Source of the DNA: Fibrobacter sp.
GTDB taxonomy: Bacteria > Fibrobacterota > Fibrobacteria > Fibrobacterales > Fibrobacteraceae
Assembly: GCA_024398815.1 (NCBI GenBank)
Contig: JAKSIL010000027.1
Coordinates: forward strand, 1-35,580
DNA: 35,580 nt
Direction: 5' to 3'
Below are positions 11,857 through 20,732 of the stretch, one piece after another. The position numbers and the translations under genes are program-made. The first letter of the stretch is position 1. Each line of letters opens with the position of its first letter. The notes beneath the pieces are model-generated. The model was not told where the DNA came from. It did no database searches and saw nothing but the letters and a program-made list of their open reading frames with translations.

Positions 11857-13440
11857 ATGTACGATATTCTGATTCTTGGCGCCGGGATCTCCGGATTGAG
11901 TGCCGCACTCCATGCGGCCGAAAAAGGCCTTTCCGTAGTTATTTTAACAAAAGGGGCAAAGCCTGATGGTTCGTCGAACTACGCCCAGGGAGGCATAGCC
12001 ACCGTCACGGAAAAATCAGACAAATTCCAGTTCCACATCGCAGACACGCTCGAAGCCGGCGCAGGCCTTTGCAAAAAGGAGCCGGTGAACATTCTCACCA
12101 AGAGCGGCCCCGCCACCATCAAGCAGCTCGTCAAGTGGGGCGTGCAGTTCACCCCCTCGCCCACCGACAAGACTCAGTTCGACCTGCATCTCGAGGGCGG
12201 CCACAGCCACCACCGCATATTGCACGCCGCCGACCTCACCGGCAAGGAAATCATGCGCGCCCTCCTGTGCGAACTTCACCATCAAAAGAACATCGACTAC
12301 CTTGAAAACTGCTACATCAAGGACCTCATCTGCAAAGGCGAAGGCAAGAACAAGCGCTGCGTAGGCGCAAAGATTATTCATCAAAAGTCGGGCGTCGTCG
12401 AAAGCATCTACGCCAAGGCTACAGTCCTTTCGACGGGCGGTGCCGGACGTATTTGGCAATACACGGTCTGCCCGCCCGACAGCTGTGGCGACGGCATGGC
12501 CATCGCCGCACGCGCTGGGGCTGCGCTCCAAGATATCGAATTCATGCAATTCCATCCGACATCGCTCTACGCCCCGAACCTTAAAAAGCCGTTCCTCATT
12601 TCCGAGGCAGTTCGCGGTTTTGGCGGAATCCTCAAGAACTTCAAGGGCGAAGAATTCATGAACCAGGTGCATCCGCTCCACTCGCTCGCCCCGCGCGACA
12701 TCGTAGCACGCGCCATCCACAGCGAAATGCAGCGTCTGGGAAAGCCCAACATGTTCATCGACCTCGGCGGACGCACCCCCAAAGACATCAAGAGCCACTT
12801 CCCCAACATTTACGCCAAGTGCATGGAAGTCGGCGTCGACATCACCAAGGAATGGATCCCGGTAGTCCCTGCGGCGCACTACATGTGCGGCGGCGTCCTA
12901 GTCGACACCTGGTCCCGAACCGAAATCAAGGGACTCTACGCCTGCGGCGAAGTTGCCGCCACGGGAGTCCACGGAGCGAACCGCCTCGCCTCCAACTCCC
13001 TCCTTGAAAGCGTCGTTTTCGCCATTCGCGCCATCGACGACATCGAGAAGAGCGGTCTCCTCAAAGACAAGATAACGCCCGTCAAGACGACCAAAAAGGA
13101 AACCGTCAGCTTTACCAAGGCCGCCTACTGGAAAAAGCGCAAAAAACTTTTGCAAGACGCCATGTGGACCCATTGCGGCATCGTGCGTACGGTAGCAGGC
13201 CTCAACCAAGGCCTCAAAATGGCCGAAAGCCTCGAAGCCGACATCCAGAGCGCCATCAAGAACAGGGAAACCGAAAACATCCACTTCCTGGAATTCTTGA
13301 ACGCCCTGCAGGTTTCAAAGATGATTCTCATTGCAGCCCTCCGCCGCAAGGAATCCCGCGGTCTCCACTACATTCTCGACTACCCGAACCAGGACCCCAA
13401 AACCAAACACCAAAGCATCTACCTTGGCGATAAAAAATGA
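11857..13440 (+). CDS. nadB: L-aspartate oxidase NadB
   Basis: This 527-residue flavoprotein oxidises L-aspartate to iminoaspartate, the first step of de novo NAD synthesis, with NadA expected to take over. The N-terminal FAD-binding GAGISGLSAA dinucleotide fold is followed by GGIA (residue ~45), LEGGHSHHRILHAAD, the FMQFHPTSLY substrate-site segment, AAHYMCGG, ACGEVAATGVHGANRLASNSLLE and a C-terminal helical domain. All match NadB rather than succinate dehydrogenase SdhA. GGAG lies about 10 bases before the start. The last four bases overlap the kinase start (ATGA), so the genes are translationally coupled. Confidence 0.96.
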   Translation: MYDILILGAGISGLSAALHAAEKGLSVVILTKGAKPDGSSNYAQGGIATVTEKSDKFQFHIADTLEAGAGLCKKEPVNILTKSGPATIKQLVKWGVQFTPSPTDKTQFDLHLEGGHSHHRILHAADLTGKEIMRALLCELHHQKNIDYLENCYIKDLICKGEGKNKRCVGAKIIHQKSGVVESIYAKATVLSTGGAGRIWQYTVCPPDSCGDGMAIAARAGAALQDIEFMQFHPTSLYAPNLKKPFLISEAVRGFGGILKNFKGEEFMNQVHPLHSLAPRDIVARAIHSEMQRLGKPNMFIDLGGRTPKDIKSHFPNIYAKCMEVGVDITKEWIPVVPAAHYMCGGVLVDTWSRTEIKGLYACGEVAATGVHGANRLASNSLLESVVFAIRAIDDIEKSGLLKDKITPVKTTKKETVSFTKAAYWKKRKKLLQDAMWTHCGIVRTVAGLNQGLKMAESLEADIQSAIKNRETENIHFLEFLNALQVSKMILIAALRRKESRGLHYILDYPNQDPKTKHQSIYLGDKK

Positions 13441-14435
13441 GTGAAGCACTACCGAAAAAGATAGGCGTTTACAAGCCGACCCAGTTTTTAGGGCACGGCG
13501 CCATGGGAAACGTTTACCTTTGCCACGACGAATCCTTAAACCGCATGGTCGTGGTAAAACAGATGGTCCCAAGCCTTTATGACCACGGAACCTTTGTCGA
13601 GCGTTTCGAGCGCGAAGCAAAGATTCTCGCCAAGCTGAACCATCCAGTCATAGTGCAACCATACGCCTTGTGGCAAGAAACCAGCGGACAGTATTCGCTG
13701 GCCATGGAGTTCGTTTACGGCAAAAGCCTGCGCGTTCTTTTAGACAAGAAGCCCAAACCGCCGCTGTGGGCCGTCATGGAAATTCTATACAACTTATCGT
13801 CGGCACTGGCCGAAGCGCACCGCTACGGCATCATCCACCGCGACATCAAGCCCGCCAACATCATGATAGACAAGAACGGTCGAGTCAGGCTTTTGGACTT
13901 TGGCGTCGCGCACGACGAGAACGACCAGGAACTCACCGAGGACTTCGCCCAGCTCGGGACTGCCTCGTACATGAGTCCCGAACAAATTCACGATTCCAAG
14001 AGCATCACCCCGGCGTCGGACGTTTTCAGCATCGGCATCATCGCCTGCGAACTTCTGCTCGGGCAGAATCCGTTCCGCGGAACAAGCCTCGCCGAGACAT
14101 TCTCGAACATTCAAAAGAAGAAAGTCTCGTCAAAGTTCTTTGACGCAAGCGTTCCCAAAGAAATGGTAATCTTCATTCAAAAGATGCTGAGCAAGGACCC
14201 CAAAAAGCGCCCCATGGCAAACGACGTGGCCGAATTTTTCTCGATGAACATGAGGCGTTACCCCAGGGACCTGCGCCCGTACATCCTGGAATGGGCGAAC
14301 GCCACCTTGAACGAAGCCGAGACGACCTTCACGCCGGCGATGTATAGCGAAAAAAAGAAGCTATCCTTCAAGGCAGGCCTCATCACAGGCGCTGTAGTTT
14401 CTATAATAGCGGCCATAGCCATTCATTTCTTCTAA
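13437..14435 (+). CDS. Hanks-type serine/threonine protein kinase, membrane anchored
   Basis: This 332-residue PknB-like kinase is expected to phosphorylate Ser/Thr in regulatory targets that cannot be named here. It has the glycine loop GHGAMGNV, the ATP-binding Lys in VVVKQM (K41), the catalytic loop HRDIKPAN (D136), DFG (D154) and the activation segment GTASYMSPEQ. A single hydrophobic segment at the extreme C-terminus (AGLITGAVVSIIAAIAIHFF) anchors it with the catalytic domain in the cytoplasm. No PASTA or other sensor domain follows the membrane segment, which is minimal for this class. It overlaps nadB by 4 bp and is followed 9 bp later by cvpA. Confidence 0.93.
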   Translation: MSEALPKKIGVYKPTQFLGHGAMGNVYLCHDESLNRMVVVKQMVPSLYDHGTFVERFEREAKILAKLNHPVIVQPYALWQETSGQYSLAMEFVYGKSLRVLLDKKPKPPLWAVMEILYNLSSALAEAHRYGIIHRDIKPANIMIDKNGRVRLLDFGVAHDENDQELTEDFAQLGTASYMSPEQIHDSKSITPASDVFSIGIIACELLLGQNPFRGTSLAETFSNIQKKKVSSKFFDASVPKEMVIFIQKMLSKDPKKRPMANDVAEFFSMNMRRYPRDLRPYILEWANATLNEAETTFTPAMYSEKKKLSFKAGLITGAVVSIIAAIAIHFF

Positions 14436-14444
14436 GGAACCCGG

Positions 14445-15149
14445 ATGATCTGGATTGACATAGTAAGCCTCGTCTGTATTTTAATTCTTTCGCTGATCGG
14501 CGTCTGGCGCGGTCTTCTCAAGAGCGTCTTTAGACTGTTAGCCTGGGTCGGAGCCATCGTCGGAGCCTATTTTGCGCAAGACCTTATCGGCGACACGATT
14601 TCGTCCATTTTTGACATTAGCGGATTTACCGTAAAACTCGTCTGCATCTGCATTGGCTTCTTGGTGCCGTTCCTTCTGCTTTCGCTTCTTGGTCTTTTGA
14701 TGCACCGATTCGTATCAGGGACAGCCGTCAGCAAGGTGAACCGCATTCTTGGAGGATTGCTCGGAGCATTCAAAGGGTGCCTGATCTGCTTTGTCTTTTT
14801 GAGCATTCTGCACATTTTGCCCGTATCGGGCGTTCTCAAGGACGCTCGTGACAACGCCGTTTCGTACAGTGCATATAAATTCACTCTTGAAGCCCTGGGA
14901 TACTCTTCCGATGAAATAGACCTCGCCAAAGTCGCCGAAGAAAAAGCGAGCGAACTGACCAAGGAAATTACGGACAAGGCCGTCGAAAAGGCCAAAGACG
15001 CCGCAGCGCAAACTGCAGAAGACGTCAAGGATGCGGCCGTCGACGCCACGCAGAACACCGTCAAAAAGGCGAAGAAAAAAATCAAGAAGAAAATCGACGA
15101 AGACGAAATCGAATACGACAACGAAGAGGACATTCCTCTCGACGAATAA
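14445..15149 (+). CDS. CvpA family membrane protein
   Basis: This 234-residue protein has four predicted membrane segments in the first ~130 residues (starting MIWIDIVSLVCILILSLIGVW) in the CvpA/colicin V production pattern, including the early GxxRG-like WRGLLKS. CvpA proteins are conserved inner-membrane proteins linked to envelope stress, but their molecular role is not settled. The C-terminal ~80 residues are a charged Ala/Lys/Glu coiled-coil-like extension, unusually long and ending in an acidic tail. It is the last gene of the nadB-kinase-cvpA operon and is followed by a bidirectional terminator. Confidence 0.87.
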   Translation: MIWIDIVSLVCILILSLIGVWRGLLKSVFRLLAWVGAIVGAYFAQDLIGDTISSIFDISGFTVKLVCICIGFLVPFLLLSLLGLLMHRFVSGTAVSKVNRILGGLLGAFKGCLICFVFLSILHILPVSGVLKDARDNAVSYSAYKFTLEALGYSSDEIDLAKVAEEKASELTKEITDKAVEKAKDAAAQTAEDVKDAAVDATQNTVKKAKKKIKKKIDEDEIEYDNEEDIPLDE

Positions 15150-15166
15150 TCGGCACGAAGCCATTC

Positions 15167-15198
15167 AAAAAGCGACATTTTTCAATGCCGCTTTTTTT
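15167..15198. terminator. Bidirectional Rho-independent terminator
   Basis: The stem AAAAAGCGaCAT pairs with ATGcCGCTTTTT (one A-C mismatch) around a 6-nt loop. Poly-A precedes and poly-T follows the stem, so it can stop cvpA transcription rightward and the convergent deaminase gene leftward. Confidence 0.85.
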
Positions 15199-15236
15199 GT
15201 AGTCATTTTGCGCCTACGAGCTGTTTTCAAGACAAT

Positions 15237-16490
15237 TTATTTTGCCGCAAGTCGTTTTGCGCACGCTTCGGCATCTTTCAAGATTTCTTCTTCGCCATCG
15301 ACATGGCGACCTCGCATCAGGAACCTTCCATTGCACATCACGGAATCGATGCAGCTGCTATCGGCGGAGTACACCCAGTTGCTCACGAGGTCATGGCACG
15401 GAACCATGCGTTCGTTGTTCATGTCGATCAAGATGCAATCCGCCAATTTGCCTTCTTCGATGACACCCGCATCGATGCCAAAAGCCTCGGCACCCGCGCG
15501 AGTCGCCATGCGCAAAGCTTCGTTTGCGGACAATGTATCGGCAGACCCCACAACCTTGGCAAGCAAGGCAAGCGTTTTCATTTCTTCGCGCATGTCGAGA
15601 TTGTTGTTTGACGAAGTTCCATCCGTCCCCAAAGCGAGTTTCATTCCGGCATTCAACATCGCAGGAATATTGGGGATGCCGCTGTTCAGCTTTAAATTCG
15701 AACACGGATTCAACACAGCCGTCACCCTGGCAGATGTCATCAATTTCATGTCATTTTCAGATAAATGAACGCAGTGAGCCGCAGACAGTCTCGGAGAAAG
15801 CGCTCCGCACTTGTCCAGCCATTCCACAGGCGAACATCCATGTTCCTTTTGGCAGCTTTCCACTTCAAAGCGGGTCTCGCTCAAGTGCGTATGCAAAAGC
15901 ACGTCTTCGTCTTCGACGAACTTGGCGCAACGTTTCAAGAGAGCCTCGCCCGCAGTGTATATGGCATGCGGCATCATCGTCAACTGGATACGATCGTTCA
16001 CTCCATAGCGGTCATGGATGAACTTGAAATTCGCTTCCAGTTTTTCAGGGCTCACGAGGTTTTCGGCCATGGTCGTTCCAATGGAGGCTCGAAGCCCCAT
16101 TTCGTCAACCACCTTGATGGTGCGTTCACGATGCCAGTACATGTCGTTAAAGAAGACTGTACCCGACTTTATCATTTCAAGCGCCGCCAGGCGGCTGCCA
16201 ATTTCAATTTCATCGGGGCCCATTTTCGCTTCAAACGGCCAGACGTAATTTTCAAGCCACGGCTGCAAAGGCAAATCATCGGCGTAGCCACGCAAAAGGG
16301 TCATTGCAGCATGGGTGTGTCCGTTGTAAAAGGCAGGAAGTACGGTAAAATTGCTGCAGTCAACCACCTCGGCCCCAGCGACATCTTCAGAGCTCATGTT
16401 GTCAGATATCTTTGAAAAGCGGTTTCCGACCACAAGGATATTCGTACAAACTTTGTTCAAAATAACGGATTTAAGCAAAATTTTATTCAC
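15237..16490 (-). CDS. Amidohydrolase, MtaD-like (methylthioadenosine/S-adenosylhomocysteine deaminase)
   Basis: This 417-residue metal-dependent hydrolase of the TRZ/ATZ group is probably a deaminase of S-adenosylhomocysteine, methylthioadenosine or a related adenosine. Metal ligands are visible: HTH (H58, H60) in FYNGHTHAAM, HTHLSET, AAHCVHLSE and LGTDGTSSNNNLDM, the last with the catalytic Asp and the SNN segment typical of this branch. The start is GTG 16490 with GAGG 7 bases upstream (TTTGAGGTTGTT). It is convergent with cvpA and divergent from the diguanylate cyclase. Other TRZ/ATZ substrates cannot be excluded. Confidence 0.85.
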   Translation of the reverse strand: MNKILLKSVILNKVCTNILVVGNRFSKISDNMSSEDVAGAEVVDCSNFTVLPAFYNGHTHAAMTLLRGYADDLPLQPWLENYVWPFEAKMGPDEIEIGSRLAALEMIKSGTVFFNDMYWHRERTIKVVDEMGLRASIGTTMAENLVSPEKLEANFKFIHDRYGVNDRIQLTMMPHAIYTAGEALLKRCAKFVEDEDVLLHTHLSETRFEVESCQKEHGCSPVEWLDKCGALSPRLSAAHCVHLSENDMKLMTSARVTAVLNPCSNLKLNSGIPNIPAMLNAGMKLALGTDGTSSNNNLDMREEMKTLALLAKVVGSADTLSANEALRMATRAGAEAFGIDAGVIEEGKLADCILIDMNNERMVPCHDLVSNWVYSADSSCIDSVMCNGRFLMRGRHVDGEEEILKDAEACAKRLAAK

Positions 16491-16580
16491 AACAACCTCA
16501 AATTAAAGCATTTTCAATAAAAATAGTTCTAATTTCCTTTTTCCGCAAAAATAAAAGGGAAACTTTTCCCTTTTTTTATA

Positions 16581-16586
16581 TATAAT
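16581..16586 (+). promoter_or_regulatory. -10-like TATAAT six bases before a start codon
   Basis: A consensus TATAAT ends 6 bases before ATG 16593 and no Shine-Dalgarno lies between them. If it is used, transcription would start at or next to the A of ATG, giving a leaderless mRNA. No good -35 is seen at the usual distance. Confidence 0.4.
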
Positions 16587-16592
16587 GACAGT

Positions 16593-17588
16593 ATGACGCA
16601 CGATAAACTAGAAACACTACCCATTTCTAGGGACACATTTGCCCAGCTAGAAATTTTCAAGAACGTGCAATTCGAAAAACTTGCAGGATTCCTTTTAGAC
16701 AGCAAGGTCATCGAAGCTCCCACCGGAACAATCCTGATTGACCCGGACAGCTCCGAGCAAAAGCTGATTATTTTGATTGACGGGTCGCTCGAAATCAAAC
16801 TGGAATCCAAGGGCGGAATCTTTTCGAACATCATCAAACCCGGGCATTGTGTCGGCGAGACAGCCATATTCAACAACATAAAGCCAAGCGGCGTGGTTAC
16901 CGCAAAAGAAACAAGCCACGTACTAATCATCCCGGCCAATTCGGCAATGGCCATGATTCGCGCGTCACACGAACTTTGTCTGAACTTTTTACAGATTCTA
17001 AGCCAGCGCCTGCGCAGCAACAATCAAGTGGTATGCGAAGAACAATACCATATCCGCTGCATGGAAGAATTCGCCAAAGTGGACCCCATGACCGGGCTCC
17101 ACAACCGTCGTTGGCTCGAAGAAATGTACACCCGCGAAATGGCCCGCAGCAACATGGGGAACTTCAAGCTCACGGCATTCATGATTGACGTCGACCACTT
17201 CAAGCGCGTAAACGACAAATTCGGGCACCTGGCCGGCGACCAAGTGCTTATTTCCGTGGCCCAGACACTGATAAAGTCCTTGCGTCCATCAGACATGCCC
17301 GTCCGCTACGGTGGCGAGGAATTCAGCGTATTCCTGCCGGGAACAACGACCGACAACGCCAAAATCATCGCCGAAAGAATCCGCCAGAATATGGAGAACA
17401 CAAACGTAGCCCTCCCCGACGGAAACATCGTTCCCGTCACCGTGAGCATCGGTTTTGCAGAACGCATTGATGGCGACACTGTCGTTTCGCTCATCGATAG
17501 AGCAGACAAGGCCCTTTACCACGCCAAAAAGAACGGCCGCAACCGCGTCTGCATGAATGCTGGCGACGAAGGTTTAATCCTGTTCTAA
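16593..17588 (+). CDS. Diguanylate cyclase with N-terminal cyclic-nucleotide-binding-like domain
   Basis: This 331-residue cytoplasmic signalling protein makes cyclic di-GMP from two GTP. Residues ~20-125 form a cNMP-binding-type beta roll. Its phosphate cassette reads GETAIFNNIKPSGVVTA and lacks the usual Arg, so the ligand may not be cAMP. Residues ~160-320 are a GGDEF domain with an intact GGEEF active site (240-244), the DPMTGLHNRR opening and FMIDVDHFK. An RPSD motif five residues before GGEEF is a complete product-inhibition I-site. No membrane segment is present. The start has a TATAAT box instead of a Shine-Dalgarno. It is divergent from the deaminase gene. Confidence 0.92.
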   Translation: MTHDKLETLPISRDTFAQLEIFKNVQFEKLAGFLLDSKVIEAPTGTILIDPDSSEQKLIILIDGSLEIKLESKGGIFSNIIKPGHCVGETAIFNNIKPSGVVTAKETSHVLIIPANSAMAMIRASHELCLNFLQILSQRLRSNNQVVCEEQYHIRCMEEFAKVDPMTGLHNRRWLEEMYTREMARSNMGNFKLTAFMIDVDHFKRVNDKFGHLAGDQVLISVAQTLIKSLRPSDMPVRYGGEEFSVFLPGTTTDNAKIIAERIRQNMENTNVALPDGNIVPVTVSIGFAERIDGDTVVSLIDRADKALYHAKKNGRNRVCMNAGDEGLILF

Positions 17589-17633
17589 AGAAAAGCCGCC
17601 CACGAATTTGACGCGAGCGGTGCTGTTACTTTT

Positions 17634-19058
17634 TTACTTTTCTTCGAGAAGTTTCTGGACCTGCTTCGCAAACGTCTCCAGACTCGGGTCGCGCGCACCC
17701 ATCAAAAGAATCGTGTCGCCCGGCTTCGCGTACTCCACCATCTTCTTAGCGCATTCCATGCGGTTCTCGATGTACACCGATTCGCAGCCCTTGATAATCA
17801 AGTCGTCGGCCAAGTCGCCAGCGCTGATGTCGCGGGTCACGGTTCCGCCAGCGTAGTAGATTTCGCTGAAGAACATCACGTCGTTTTCGCGGTCCTCGCC
17901 GATGTCGGCCGGGCGCAAAGCCTTCGCGATGAAGGCGACCAGGTCGTTGCGCAAGAAACGCGTCGGGCCGAAACCATGCGGCTGGAACCAGGCGAGCACG
18001 CGGCCTTCGGTAAAGTCCTGCGCGCTCCTGATGCTTGCGGAAATCTTGGCGGGATTGTGCGCAAAGTCGTCGACCAGAGTCACGCCATTGAACGTGCCCA
18101 GAATCTGGTGACGGCGGAACACGCCAGGGAACGTCGCAATCGCATCGGCGCATGTACGGAGCGAGACGCCTGCGCGCAATGCCGCAGCCGTCGCCGCCAA
18201 GGCGTTTTCCATATTGTGCTTACCCGGCAGCGGAACCTCGAAGTTCACGAGTTCGGCCAGGTGACGCACGCGGAACTTGATGTGCGTCCCGGCAGTCTTG
18301 AAATCGACGCCCTGCACGCCCACGTAACTTTCAAAACCGAAATCGAATTCGCGGCCGGCGCTGAACTTCTTGGCAAGCGGATGCGCATCGTTCACAATCA
18401 GCGTGTGTCCTGCACTCAAAATGTTGTGGCTGAACTTGAGGAAGATTTCCTGCAGTTCGTTCATTTCCTTGTGGTCCTTGTCCACATTGAGAATGAGGCC
18501 TATTTCCGGTTCATAGCGCACAAGCGTTCCATCGCTTTCGTCCGCTTCCACAACGAGCCATTCGCCCTTGCCGCTCACCGCGTTACCAATCTTCCCCTGA
18601 GCCTGCAGATTCACGAGACCGGCGCCCGTCATCACGGAAGGTTGCAAGCCCGCGTATTCCAGAATGTGGTAAATCATCGCCGTCACGGTAGATTTTCCGC
18701 TCGTGCCGCTCACGGCAATCGTACGGGCTTCCTTCGAAATCTTCGCAAGCATTTCGCTGCGGTGCATCACCGGGATGTTCAGTTCCTTGGCGCGCTTCAA
18801 GTCCGGATTCGAATCTTCAATCGCGGTACTCACGACAACGGCATCGAGGCCTTCCACCACGCCGGAGCCGTCCTGCGCAAAGCATTTCACGCCGCATTCT
18901 TCCAACTGGCCCATGACCTTCGGCTTTTCGCACTTGCCTGCCAGGAATTCACCAAACTGACGGTCGGAACCGCGGACTTCGACGCCCTTCCCGACCAAGT
19001 ACTGCGCAATGGCACTCATGCCCACGCCAGCGACACCAATGAAAAAGTAAGATGACAT
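17634..19058 (-). CDS. Mur ligase family protein, MurC/Mpl type
   Basis: This 474-residue ATP-dependent ligase of the MurC/Mpl group attaches L-Ala (MurC) or a murein peptide (Mpl) to UDP-MurNAc. The N-terminal UDP-binding fold (FFIGVAGVGMSAIAQYL) is followed by the ATP P-loop GTSGKST (118-124), VVEADESDGTL, LNVDKDHKEM, GKHNMENALAA and the third-domain entry VDDFAHNPAKI. That entry replaces the YGHHP-type motif of typical MurC and is closer to Mpl-like sequences. FQPHGFGPTRFL and SEIYYAGG follow. GAGG lies upstream of ATG 19058. MurC versus Mpl cannot be settled from this window, which shows no dcw cluster around it. Confidence 0.82.
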   Translation of the reverse strand: MSSYFFIGVAGVGMSAIAQYLVGKGVEVRGSDRQFGEFLAGKCEKPKVMGQLEECGVKCFAQDGSGVVEGLDAVVVSTAIEDSNPDLKRAKELNIPVMHRSEMLAKISKEARTIAVSGTSGKSTVTAMIYHILEYAGLQPSVMTGAGLVNLQAQGKIGNAVSGKGEWLVVEADESDGTLVRYEPEIGLILNVDKDHKEMNELQEIFLKFSHNILSAGHTLIVNDAHPLAKKFSAGREFDFGFESYVGVQGVDFKTAGTHIKFRVRHLAELVNFEVPLPGKHNMENALAATAAALRAGVSLRTCADAIATFPGVFRRHQILGTFNGVTLVDDFAHNPAKISASIRSAQDFTEGRVLAWFQPHGFGPTRFLRNDLVAFIAKALRPADIGEDRENDVMFFSEIYYAGGTVTRDISAGDLADDLIIKGCESVYIENRMECAKKMVEYAKPGDTILLMGARDPSLETFAKQVQKLLEEK

Positions 19059-19073
19059 TTTACGCCTCTTTGT

Positions 19074-20525
19074 TCATTTATGAATGTAGTAAAAATGTTG
19101 AACGTATTTCTGATTTTTGCTTTTCGGCTTTTCAGGAATCGTATAGTCGAGCAAGCCCTTTTCCACCATCGGAGCCACGTACTTCGCCATCAAATAGGCG
19201 ATGGTGATTCGGTCCCCGAACTTGGCAGAAAGTTCATTCCGGCTCCTGGGCACAGCACAAAATTCAAATATGGATTGTGCGAGTTCGTCGAAATCGTTGT
19301 CGGCAACGACCTCATTGAAGAGCGTCACCCGGAACACGCCATGAACGCTTTCGAACAGCGGTTCCTTCAGGTGCGCCGCCGCCATCGCATTCCTAATGGT
19401 CGGAATTCCGGAATAACGATTCTCCGTCTCGCCGATGATTTCAAGCGCATTCGCGAGGTAAGGGTTGCGCGTATCGGCGCCGTATTCGCCGAGAGTCTTT
19501 ATGGTATTGCGACCATAGAGCCCGCCCGGATTCTCGATTTCGATGCGGTCCGAGAACATCCTTATGGTAATCGGGCAGTTGTCCGTATGGATGCTGTAGT
19601 CGCGGTGCACAAGGGCGTTCATCACGATTTCGCGGATGGCGATTACCGGGTATTCGGGCACATCATTGCGCTTGCCCGTCGATTCATCAATCACGGTCCT
19701 GAACTTCATATTGCGCATCACGAAGGCGACCGCACCATCGTGCATTTGCCGGATAGTCCCTTCGATTCGCCTGTTGTCCAAAAAGCGTTCGCCGATTTTC
19801 CCCACGGAACTCATTTGCGTTCCGCACACGGAAACAGCCGTAATGCACAACTGCGGGAAATATCCCTGCGGATATGCGGCAAACATGAAAAGCCCCGTGA
19901 CAGTCGGATTCACGCCCGCCACAAAACCCAGCAACTGGAAAATCTTTTGCGGATCCAGGGAGGCCATGTTGGGCTTCGCCTGCGCGAGACGCTTCTTGAA
20001 ATCCTTCAGCGCAGGAGTCCGCAATTCCGAGACATCGGCACGATCCACCGGCCGCAACTCGTCTTCAATCTTCTTGCGGAAAGCCTCGTAACTGTAGACT
20101 TCGTACTCCGTCATCTGCCGGTCGCTATCGCCCACACGGACAAACGAACCGCGCAACCGCCCGGCCCCCTTGTAAAAACAAGGCTTCTGGAAATCTTCAA
20201 TCTCTGGAATTTCGGCACAGACAACAGTCTTTCCGCCATAATCGCAAACGGTGCAGAAGGCCTTCACCTCGGGTTCCATCTGCAGGCACTGCTCCGCAAT
20301 TTTCTTTTGCAGGTCGGCAGCATCGTACACACCGCAAACTTTGAAATCGTCGCTTTCGTCTATGCCGAACAAGATGATCCCGCCTTCACGCTGGTTCGAA
20401 AAAGACGACAACGTATCCAAGATTTTAGGGCAACCCGTGGCTGCCTTTTTCACTTCGATATGGTTGCTCTCGGACTTCAATCCGACAACAGTCTCGATAA
20501 ATTCCTGGAGTTCCTTGTTCTGCAT
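19074..20525 (-). CDS. AlbA_2/Schlafen-type ATP-binding regulator
   Basis: This 483-residue protein is of the COG2865-like type. The N-terminal AlbA_2 (Schlafen-like) domain shows HIEVKKAATG, LSSFSNQREGGIILFGI and KPCFYKG. The C-terminal half carries a HATPase_c_4-like segment (EIVMNALVHRDYSI, then RMFSDRIEIENPGGLYG, then TRNPYLANALE). Such proteins are annotated as putative transcriptional regulators or RecG-like ATP-binding proteins, and their biochemical role is unclear. A winged-helix-like end follows. The start has no clear Shine-Dalgarno, and the upstream stretch holds three similar AT-rich direct repeats that could be operators. Only 15 bp separate its end from the Mur ligase start, suggesting co-transcription. 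Confidence 0.85.
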   Translation of the reverse strand: MQNKELQEFIETVVGLKSESNHIEVKKAATGCPKILDTLSSFSNQREGGIILFGIDESDDFKVCGVYDAADLQKKIAEQCLQMEPEVKAFCTVCDYGGKTVVCAEIPEIEDFQKPCFYKGAGRLRGSFVRVGDSDRQMTEYEVYSYEAFRKKIEDELRPVDRADVSELRTPALKDFKKRLAQAKPNMASLDPQKIFQLLGFVAGVNPTVTGLFMFAAYPQGYFPQLCITAVSVCGTQMSSVGKIGERFLDNRRIEGTIRQMHDGAVAFVMRNMKFRTVIDESTGKRNDVPEYPVIAIREIVMNALVHRDYSIHTDNCPITIRMFSDRIEIENPGGLYGRNTIKTLGEYGADTRNPYLANALEIIGETENRYSGIPTIRNAMAAAHLKEPLFESVHGVFRVTLFNEVVADNDFDELAQSIFEFCAVPRSRNELSAKFGDRITIAYLMAKYVAPMVEKGLLDYTIPEKPKSKNQKYVQHFYYIHK

Positions 20526-20544
20526 GAATGATTTTACTAGACTA

Positions 20545-20622
20545 ATTTTTCTTCTAAAATATACTAATTTTATAACAAAATGTAGATTTTTCTTTTAAAA
20601 TTGCACATTTTCTACTAAAAAT
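20545..20622. repeat. Three direct repeats ATTTTTCTTYTAAAAT
   Basis: Copies lie at 20545-20560, 20586-20601 and (degenerate, ATTTTCTACTAAAAAT) 20607-20622. Spacings of 41 and 21 bp are close to whole helical turns. They lie in the divergent region between the AlbA_2 gene and the MerR-type gene and may be operator sites. Confidence 0.5.
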
Positions 20623-20638
20623 CAACCAATTTACCCTC

Positions 20639-20669
20639 TTGACTCGACCCTTAGGGCAGGGCGTATATT
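20639..20669 (+). promoter_or_regulatory. MerR-type promoter with 19-bp spacer
   Basis: TTGACT (20639-20644) and TATATT (20664-20669) are separated by 19 bp, the over-long spacing that MerR activators correct by untwisting DNA. The spacer holds an imperfect dyad, ACCCT-N6-AGGG, as in BmrR-like operators. It directly precedes the MerR-type gene, implying autoregulation. The leader contains a small TGCCT/AGGCA hairpin. Confidence 0.75.
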
Positions 20670-20732
20670 TATATCGTTGCCTGACGAGGCAGCAAAAGTG
20701 CACAAAACCGGCCGTATGCCCTCCGCGGAAAA

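Noticed and set aside
17976..19055. Long plus-strand ORF opposite the Mur ligase gene
   Set aside because: His/Arg-rich shadow without recognisable motif; the opposite strand has a full Mur ligase.
19080..20531. 483-codon plus-strand ORF opposite the AlbA_2 gene
   Set aside because: It is an exact antisense shadow of the recognisable minus-strand gene; no domain, signal or ribosome binding site.
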